DNA from: Marisa cornuarietis
Lineage: Eukaryota > Mollusca > Gastropoda > Architaenioglossa > Ampullariidae
Length of the DNA stretch: 64,000 nt
Reading direction: 5' to 3'
Assembly: GCA_004794655.1 (NCBI GenBank)
Contig: SMMW01000521.1
Span: 4,469,501 to 4,533,500, forward strand
Notes under the pieces: generated by a model
What the model was told of the DNA's origin: nothing
The model's database searches: none
What the model saw: the letters and a program-made list of their open reading frames with translations, nothing else
Shown: piece by piece, positions 58,701 through 64,000 of the stretch
Layout of the letters: each line of letters opens with the position of its first letter
Position numbering within the stretch: the stretch's first letter is position 1
Translations under genes and position numbers: made by a program

Positions 58701-60246
58701 TGGATGAATCTTGGCTTTGAAAGTGGGTGCCAATACCTGATAGCTTACCACCTTACGATAGGTTAAATCCTGGTCTTGGCAAGCTGCCAGCAGTCCATTT
58801 TATGCACAATCCATGATAAGACTAAGTAATAAGAGCGACAGTAATGTCACAAACAGTGCTGCAATCTTCACAAACCTTGATCCCACTCGGCTAATGTTGG
58901 ATCCTCCCATGTGGTTCCTGCTGCCAACCGCACAAACTTTTTCTTCTTTTCTTTTCTTTCGCGCCTGGTGGGCATGCTTACATCAGCATCAATCTCCATG
59001 TCTGCCACTGTTGTATCTTCTGCACCTTGTTTCCCTGCTCCTGGATTTCCTTCATCGTACATGTTTGAGGCCAAACCATCAGGATACGCAGCAGGACCAA
59101 AGACCCCAGAGTCGCCAGGCTTCTCCTTTCTGTCAGACTTGCCACCTTTCTTTGAAGCAGCAGGTGTGGAGCTCTCTGATCCTTTTGAAACGTTCTTCAC
59201 AGGGGGTGCAGAGTAGATAATTTTGGATTTTGCTTCAATTGTAGCTGAGTTGTTTTGCTGCCCATCCATATGGTAACCAGGGCCGCCCATGTTAGACCCA
59301 TCTCCACCACCCATCATAGGGAATCCTGGCTGGTGATAAGGACCACGAGGAAAGTTCATTGGCTGAACCATGTGCTGAGAACGAAGCATTGGATGTTGAT
59401 GAGAGAAAGGGACTGGCATCATGTGTCCGGGGCCTGGCATGCCATGGGGCCTGTGATGGTCCATGTGTGTCATGTGCGGATTCATGGGAGGCCTGTGCCG
59501 CAGCTGTGGTGGCACAAATGCCGGTGCCAGGATGGGAGGAGGTGGCGGAGGGGGTGCCATCATGGGTGGAGCTTCCGAGTTATATTGGCTCTGGTCTTGG
59601 GCAGGCTCGGGTGGTGGAGGAGGAGGAGGTGCCAAGGCAGCTAAAATCAAAATCAACCAATCAACGTATAGTTTAATATACTCGGCGTTATACACAGACC
59701 ACTTACACAGGGCTGCACAGTCTGTGCAGACACATATTCTAGTGTTTACAACAAGTACAGCATTCTCCAACTGGATAAAACATGCACTGAACCCAATGCT
59801 CTTAGTCTTAAGGTCAAATTCCAAGCAAGTGCTGAGGTACATGCAGCTACACTACATTACCAAGATGCTACACCACTTTACATCTTCTGAAAACACAAAA
59901 ATATCATATTATGCATGTCTTATAAAATATATACAGTTACATAACGAACATACAGCTTGTGGAAAATTTATCACGATGAAGTAATAAACATATATTTAGT
60001 AACACACCTGCAAGGTCAATTCCTGGTGTGGCTCCCAATGTCTGCTGGTTAAATGACTGTGAGGCTGTCCCAGAAGCTGGGGGTGGGGGAGGTGGCACCA
60101 AGGGCTGATCTGTTTTTACGCCTGATGACTCCTGCCTCAGTTGTCGGAGTTGTGCCTGTACTTGGTCAAATGTCCCTGAGCTAATGATCATGCCTGGTGT
60201 GCCTTGTGGCTCATCATTTGGAGATGGAGCAATTTCTTGCTCAAAG
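42522..60246 (-). CDS. RBM42: RNA-binding motif protein 42 (3' four exons; 5' end outside window)
   Basis: Exons 60246-60008, 59640-58876, 57271-57077 and 42634-42522 join in frame for about 437 codons to TGA at 42524-42522. The order is an N-terminal FEQEIA motif, long Pro/Met/His-rich linkers with poly-proline, a nuclear-type basic stretch (RRERKEKKKK), the diagnostic AAGTTWEDPTLAEW block, and one RRM. In the RRM, RNP2 is MFCGDL and RNP1 is KGFGFVSF. The protein ends with IKLRKSTWKDRNID and a Lys/Glu tail. All of these match RBM42, an RRM protein tied to mRNA processing and hnRNP K. The first exon is missing and probably lies beyond 64 kb. The last intron is 14.4 kb and hosts other elements. 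Confidence 0.95.
43100..45150. other. RBM42 5'-ward intron start: short repeats only
   Basis: It contains (AT)n near 43387-43402 and 44189-44204, a family-2 SINE end block near 44205-44235 inside AT repeats, GA-rich DNA 44800-44860 and the 27-bp tandem at 43850. No exon supported. Confidence 0.5.
43850..43918. repeat. Short 27-bp tandem repeat
   Basis: Two and a half copies of cgacctgtcacgcgttccgg plus taattc. Confidence 0.6.
45159..45463 (-). CDS. Unidentified terminal exon candidate inside RBM42 intron
   Basis: The acceptor gccctctttcag (phase 1) opens 100 codons to TAA at 45161-45159. It includes HPACLVHQCPPEES and SRCLWDTGPPTLPPDKSS, with three cysteines and mixed composition. There is no low-complexity bias, so it may be a real exon of another gene nested in the RBM42 intron. 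No upstream exon was found and no family was recognised. Confidence 0.3.
47263..47386 (+). promoter_or_regulatory. Possible promoter and 5' UTR exon of the nested peptide gene
   Basis: A TATA-like atttaaaa (47265-47272) is followed at the expected spacing by a GC-richer stretch ending in a strong donor (CTAAG|GTAAGC at 47386). It is on the same strand as, and 4.6 kb upstream of, the exon whose ATG follows its acceptor directly. That exon therefore needs an upstream non-coding exon of this kind. The link is inferred. Confidence 0.3.
47677..47722. repeat. (TC)n-(AC)n microsatellite
   Basis: A TC tract runs directly into an AC tract. Confidence 0.9.
47930..48600 (+). repeat. Dispersed repeat beginning with the shared family-2 block
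   Basis: It starts ggttggtttggttatgtgtg and gtttaacgccgtgccagcaa. About 600 nt of non-coding sequence follow (ggcccaaaaggccacc, ggcggtggttcccc) and run into an AT-rich, (ataat)-like end. The first 80 nt match the end block of SINE family 2. The rest is unclassified. Confidence 0.4.
48750..49560 (-). mobile_element. Non-LTR reverse transcriptase fragment in RBM42 intron
   Basis: Minus-strand reading shows RT motifs in order: LRQEQAGFQKGRSCIDHIF, then LYMAFIDFEKGF, TGVKQGCILSPILF and LEDLDYADDLGLLSHRNQ, which holds the YADD catalytic box. A few stops make it non-functional. Confidence 0.8.
49845..50110. mobile_element. MITE-like element with near-perfect terminal inverted repeats, copy 2
   Basis: The left end ggggccagttgcacaacaca and right end cgtgttgtgcaactggcccc are inverted repeats extending over about 27 nt (…tttctaa / ttagaaa…). 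266 bp and non-coding, fitting a non-autonomous DNA transposon. The flanking duplication is not clear. Inside the RBM42 last intron. Confidence 0.75.
51938..52265 (+). CDS. Secreted peptide precursor (neuropeptide-like), coding exon
   Basis: ATG immediately follows an acceptor (tctcatttccag). The exon is open for 109 codons, with G+C much higher than its neighbours. Residues 15-33 are a signal-peptide core (YPVLLLATLLFLPGYSA). A dibasic RR at 43-44 precedes HSFFRCTGWGAGCSNLDYAF, then QPV-GK at 65-69. Cleavage after RR and at GK would release a 23-residue, C-terminally amidated peptide with one possible disulfide (C50-C57). The remainder is Ser/Arg-rich and ends YGLNFFFTS. Without splicing it stops at TAG 52268-52270. 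With splicing (donor CAG|GTTAGG) two in-frame 3' ends are possible. No known neuropeptide family was recognised. It lies antisense inside the RBM42 last intron. Confidence 0.65.
52413..52522 (+). CDS. Candidate 3' exon A of the peptide precursor
   Basis: A very strong acceptor is present (branch-like tgctaac near 52374-52380, long pyrimidine tract, ccccag at 52407-52412). The phase-1 join gives ALNKNWLLSPSIAQF and a stop at 52520-52522. An AATAAA lies at 52418-52423, which could instead serve polyadenylation of an unspliced transcript. Confidence 0.35.
52709..52755. repeat. (TGA)n microsatellite
   Basis: About 15 TGA units, about 440 nt downstream of the peptide precursor exon. Confidence 0.95.
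53638..53830 (+). repeat. tRNA-derived SINE, family 3
   Basis: It has tgtggctcagctgtctaa (A-box like) and gtgggttcggagctcacc (B-box like) about 50 nt apart. An A-rich tail with a repeated gctaat follows. Single copy here; lies in the RBM42 last intron. Confidence 0.45.
54800..54837 (+). CDS. Candidate 3' exon B of the peptide precursor
   Basis: The acceptor cctttcttctgattccag, joined phase 1 to the exon ending 52265, gives EARLFRLYPTDK and then a stop at 54837. It is an alternative to the nearer acceptor at 52412. The short ORF alone has little weight. Confidence 0.25.
54850..57060. other. RBM42 intron, no exon seen
   Basis: Uniformly AT-rich intron sequence with no recognisable repeat family and no framed exon on either strand. 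Confidence 0.5.
57077..57271 (-). CDS. RBM42: RBM42 exon: main body of the RRM
   Basis: 195 nt, phase 1-1, acceptor ttacattttgcag and donor G|GTGAGT. It encodes DDFRMFCGDLGNEV, then KAKVIRDRRTNKTKGFGFVS and AMREMNG. RNP1 and RNP2 are both intact. Confidence 0.97.
57980..58245 (-). mobile_element. Possible CR1-like LINE C-terminal fragment
   Basis: Minus-strand FLLPLCATIWNSLPLSHKMG followed by SLKFPSQASKLTFF resembles the WNSLP block of CR1/L2 C-termini. It lies in an RBM42 intron. Short and diverged. Confidence 0.35.
58876..59640 (-). CDS. RBM42: RBM42 large exon: proline-rich linker to WEDP block
   Basis: 765 nt, phase 1-1, acceptor gattttgattttag and donor G|GTTTGT. It encodes poly-Pro, a Met/His/Pro-rich stretch (HMTHMDHHRPHGMPGPGHMM), Lys-rich segments and the conserved TTWEDPTLAEWD. 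Confidence 0.95.
60008..60246 (-). CDS. RBM42: RBM42 exon: FEQEIA motif and Gln/Pro-rich region
   Basis: 239 nt, phase 2 in and phase 1 out, acceptor tgtccctatattag and donor GCAG|GTGTGT. It encodes SFEQEIAPSPNDEPQG, FDQVQAQLRQLRQE and a PPPPPP run. It is the most 5' RBM42 exon in the window. Confidence 0.92.
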
Positions 60247-60329
60247 CTAATATAGGGACAAGGAAAAAAATGGAAAAAAAGTGTATTACTGACATAAAAA
60301 TTGTGATTATCTCTCTCTCTCTCACACAT

Positions 60330-60945
60330 ACCGGCAGCCCGAAGTTTGTCTCTAGTCGCCTTGTTACTCAGGATTCGCATTTTGTCAGTCCATCGATGAA
60401 AATGTACAATTAGGGGCCTGGGGTGGGTCTCACCAGGCTTTCTGTTTCCGAGGCGATGAGCTCGCTCAATGTCTTCCGCACACCATGATTTTTCGGTACA
60501 GAATTCGTTTAAAAGGCAAATCACTATAAAGTTACACTCAGCATAATTTTCGCCCGTCCTTTCTTTAATGCCAAACATTTTGAGGTTCTTTCGTCGAGAC
60601 ACAGCTTCGAGCTTGTCTATCTCCATTGTCATCTCGCCCAGTTTCTCTCTTAGCAGTTTATTTTCCTCGGTTAACACGTCTATGTGTCTCTTATTTTCAC
60701 ATATCTTTGCGTTAACCGAGTCAATACTACGTTGGAGCCCGCTGATGTTTTGCATCAGGGACTGGTAGAAGGTTTGTATTTGCTGCGAGATTTGGTGAGT
60801 GATGATGTCTCCAATACCACGAAGTTGGCTGTCTACAGAATAGACAAAAGCGGATTGTGACTGTTCCATACGAGACAGAGAAGTAGAGAGAAAGGCGAGA
60901 CTAGATGATATATTTTGAGTAGTGGGTTGATCTGACACAGGGCCA
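60330..60945 (-). mobile_element. Inverted ORF1 segment of the 60-63 kb LINE
   Basis: An open frame (first ATG at 60869) encodes a coiled-coil-like stretch (CENKRHIDVLTEENKLLREK) and an L1-ORF1-type RNA-binding region (RKNLKMFGIKERTGENYAE, DIERAHRLGNRKPGETHPRP, VHFHRWTDKMRILSNKATRD). The C-terminus is cut at a CT/CA microsatellite. It is inverted relative to the RT part that begins within a few bases of its 5' end. Confidence 0.8.
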
Positions 60946-60949
60946 GCAC

Positions 60950-62915
60950 AGGTACCTAGTAACTTTATTTAACAAAATTTTTGACAACGGGGAATACCCT
61001 AAAGCCTGGAGTGGCGCGACAATTGTCCCATTATTCAAAACAGGGAACCGAGATTGTCCGGACAATTATAGAGGGATATCGCTAACTAGCACAGTAAGTA
61101 AAATGTTTGCATATATCCTGAACTTGAGACTAACAAGATGGGCAGAGGAAAATAGTAAGATAGCTGAGGAGCAGAGTGGTTTTAGGTAAAGACATTCCAC
61201 CACAGATAATGTTTTCATACTGTATGCTATCATACAACGCTATTTACTCAAACGATCGGGTAAGGTGTACATATGTTTCGTAGATTTCAGAAAGGCATTC
61301 GATATGGTTGATAGAAACAAACTATGGCATGTTCTACATAACCTGGGAGTTGGAGGAAAGATGCTCACCATTTTACAAAGTATGTACCAGAATATCAAAG
61401 CCTGTGTAAGGTGTAGTAACGGACACAGAGTATTTTAATTGTCCGACCGGAGTAAGGCAAGGATGCATTTTGTCACCCATTCTCTTTACGTTTTTTATAA
61501 ATCAGTTAGCTGTAGACGTGTCCCAGAACGGTATTCATGGCATCCAACTAGTCCCAGATATAATACAGATACTCCTACTGCTCTTTGCGGATGATGTTGT
61601 ATTGGCATCATATTCTGTTGCTGGCCTCCAAAAGCAGCTTGATATTTTAAAAAATTATGCTGATGGTTTTGGAATGAATGTGAACCTCGGAAAAACCAAA
61701 GTCATCGTGTTTAGGAAAGGAGAATGTCTAGCATCAAAGGAATGTTGGTATTATGGCACAGAAAGGATAGAGGTTGTTAACATGTATAAGTATCTAGGTC
61801 TGTTTCACAACTAAACTCTCCCTCTCCATAGCTGGCGATGATCTTGCAGCTAAGGCCAAAATCAGATCCTGCCAGCTATTAAAATGTTTATGGAAACTTG
61901 GAGACATACCAAGAAGCGTATTTTTTAAGATGTTCGATTCCCAGATTGTACCGATACTTACCTACGGGTCGGAAATTTGGGGTTTTCAAAGATATGAGAC
62001 CGTTGAGAAGGTACAAATGTTCAGCTGCAATCGCTTCCTAAATGTAGGTTTTCAAACACCAAACAAAATGATCTATGGTGACCTAGGGCGTTATCCAATA
62101 GTGGTGACTACAAAAATTAGATGTATTAAATACTGGCTTCGACTCATTCATATGAACGACACTAGACTCCCCAGAAAAGCATATAATATGCTATATTATT
62201 TACAAGAAAACGGTAAACGTACTTGGGCTTTCTTTATAAAAGAACTTCTTTGTATCAATGGCTTTGGATTTGTTTGGCTTCAGCAAGGTGTTGGCAACAA
62301 AAACATGTTCTTAAGAACCTATAGACAAAGACTTATAGACTGTTTCCAACAAGAATGGCACAATGATATATGCAATAGTGAAAGACTTGAGCTGTATTCT
62401 AGTTTTAAGAGCTACGTACAACCTGAGAGATATTTAAATATACTGAGAATACGCTGTTTCAGAGAAACATATATTAAGTTTAGATTCGGAATATCACCCA
62501 TCAATGTACATCGATATCGCTATAAAAGTGATGTATCCCCCAGTCAGTTAAACTGCCCCCGATGCAAGCATGAGATTGAAGATGAAGGGCACGTGTTGTT
62601 TGACTGCCCAGCCTATAACAGCTATAGAATGAAAGTTGATCTTTTAAAATCTACAACACCATATAAACAGGGCAGAGACGGAATCACGCAAGTCTTTACA
62701 GATAATTCGGAAACTACTGTGAAACAAATCTCAATATACTTGTACCAAGTATTCAAACACAGAAATGAAATGAGTACATTGTAAAAAAAACAAAGAAATG
62801 TTAATATGCATAGATAATGCTATTAGGAATATTGATGCTGTTCTACTTTATGTAATTTCCCCCTTGAAACAAACCAAAAGGTTTGGTCAATAAAGAATTC
62901 GTTCGTTCGTTCTCT
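60950..62915 (+). mobile_element. CR1/Jockey-like LINE, RT and C-terminal part of ORF2
   Basis: RT motifs in order: NKIFDNGEYPKAWSGATIVP, NYRGISLTSTVSKMF, FVDFRKAFDMVDRN, GVRQGCILSPILF and LLFADDVVLASYS (FADD box). A long C-terminal ORF (61930-62784) ends with a Cys/His knuckle (CPRCKHEIEDEGHVLFDCPA). Only a few stops or frameshifts occur (for example near 61190, 61425 and 61812). The 3' end is ataaagaattcgttcgttcg. It lies in an RBM42 intron, antisense to that gene. Confidence 0.88.
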
Positions 62916-62979
62916 CTCACATACACACACAACATAAGCTTTGGATAGTGGTTACTGCTATTGGTTTGTATTTGCTGCA

Positions 62980-63255
62980 TTGTTGTAACTGAAGTCAAAA
63001 TAGCAGTAGTTGTTGTAGTAATGGCTGGGAGGATATATTTGAGCTGAGCAGAGCCAACATTATGATTGCAGGAAAGGTATGTTACAATCAAGGGGAAAGG
63101 GAGGCAAGTAAAGGGAGGTGAAATACTTGAAAGATTCTGAGCAAATGTTGCAGGTTAAAATTAAATTAGGGAAGCTTTTTATTGACTGTACTTAAAACCC
63201 CACACTAATGAGAAAAATGGGGTTCTTTTCTATAACATAACAGTGTAGGCAATTA
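62980..63255 (+). repeat. Dispersed repeat, copy B (pair with 41.17 kb)
   Basis: Direct-orientation relative of 41165-41470, starting right after the LINE 3' end. Shared blocks include tagcagtagttgttgtagta and gactgtacttaaaacc. A gagacaga-rich stretch follows. Confidence 0.5.
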
Positions 63256-63259
63256 GCTT

Positions 63260-64000
63260 ATGTTGTATGAAACGGAAGTCTATGCCTACTTATCATGTCT
63301 TGAGATATAAAGAAACACAAGAGACAGAGGATAAACAATAAACAGAGTAAGACTGTGAGAAAGATAATAAAATTTTCAAAAAAAGACAGTGACAGATACA
63401 GAGAGGATAAAGTTTTGGATACACATGCATATATACATACACACAGAGACAGAGGGAGGATATGGACAAGAGAAAATGAATGCATGTTAATACATTCTGT
63501 GTAACATTCTGCTTTTGCACACTAATTCTTCATTTTTAGCTCCCACTATTAATAAATAATAATGGTAAAGTCAATTTATATAGTGCTTTACCTCACAGCT
63601 GATTTATTGTCCCCTCTAAGTCACTTTAATCTGAGGTCTCAGTTTACCATGCCTGCTCCATCTTATCAATCAAAATATAAAAACACATATAAACTTTGGA
63701 ATGCTACCTCGAATTCTTGAAGCTATTAACATTTCATTCAAATTGAACATTCACCGAAAGTATTTTGAATTTGCAGCAACTCTTTGAGAATAAAATTTAC
63801 ATTTAATAGTATTATAACATTTGACAAAAACTTTTCCTTCTGAATTTCTAGTAATGCTAGTCAGTAATCAGAAAAAAAATATAAATATCATAAACATTTG
63901 AGTAAATTCACCTCTGATCTTCTTTTATTGTGGAGACACAAACACTTCAAGCTTTCAGAACTACATATTTCTATATTCTGCTCGCAATTTATTAGTACAT
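63260..64000. other. RBM42 upstream intron, no exon seen
   Basis: AT-rich. It includes tagtgctttacctcacagct near 63580-63600, which may be a retroelement end. The missing RBM42 5' exon was searched for and not found here. Confidence 0.4.

Noticed and set aside
58813..59644. Plus-strand ORFs over the RBM42 proline-rich exon
   Set aside because: Antisense shadows of the RBM42 coding exon.

Overview
The window looks like nuclear DNA of a mollusc, most likely a gastropod. This is inferred from spliced genes with GT-AG introns, abundant microsatellites and minisatellites, tRNA-derived SINEs, several non-LTR retrotransposon lineages, and Ig-domain receptor exons in the style seen in molluscs. I see no bacterial operon, rRNA, intact tRNA gene or CRISPR array. 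All exon joins below were read by eye from splice signals and reading-frame closure.

Left part (about 6.9-31 kb), minus strand: two genes for single-pass membrane proteins. The larger one (start codon 30306, stop 19020) can be followed through ten coding exons with perfect frame closure. It predicts a 675-residue type I receptor with a signal peptide, five Ig-like domains, one transmembrane helix and a short tyrosine-rich tail. About 9 kb downstream on the same strand, three exons (10032 to 6944) predict a 283-residue protein. It has a signal peptide, almost no ectodomain, one transmembrane helix and a long tail with YRNP, YDVP and YDIP motifs, like a transmembrane signalling adaptor. All introns of both genes are phase 1 except one that splits an Ig domain.

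Right part (about 42.5-60.3 kb), minus strand: the 3' four exons of an RBM42 orthologue (RRM protein). The last 14.4-kb intron interrupts the RRM. Nested in that intron, on the plus strand, is an exon at 51938-52265 for a secreted peptide precursor. It has a signal peptide, an RR cleavage site, a short two-cysteine peptide and a GK amidation signal. The RBM42 5' end lies outside the window.

The rest is transposon-rich. It holds fragments of RTE-like and CR1/Jockey-like LINEs, a Ty3/gypsy RNase H remnant, three SINE families and a pair of MITE-like elements with terminal inverted repeats. It also holds three minisatellites and many microsatellites. The best-preserved LINE (60.33-62.93 kb) sits in an RBM42 intron with its ORF1 part inverted, the signature of twin priming.
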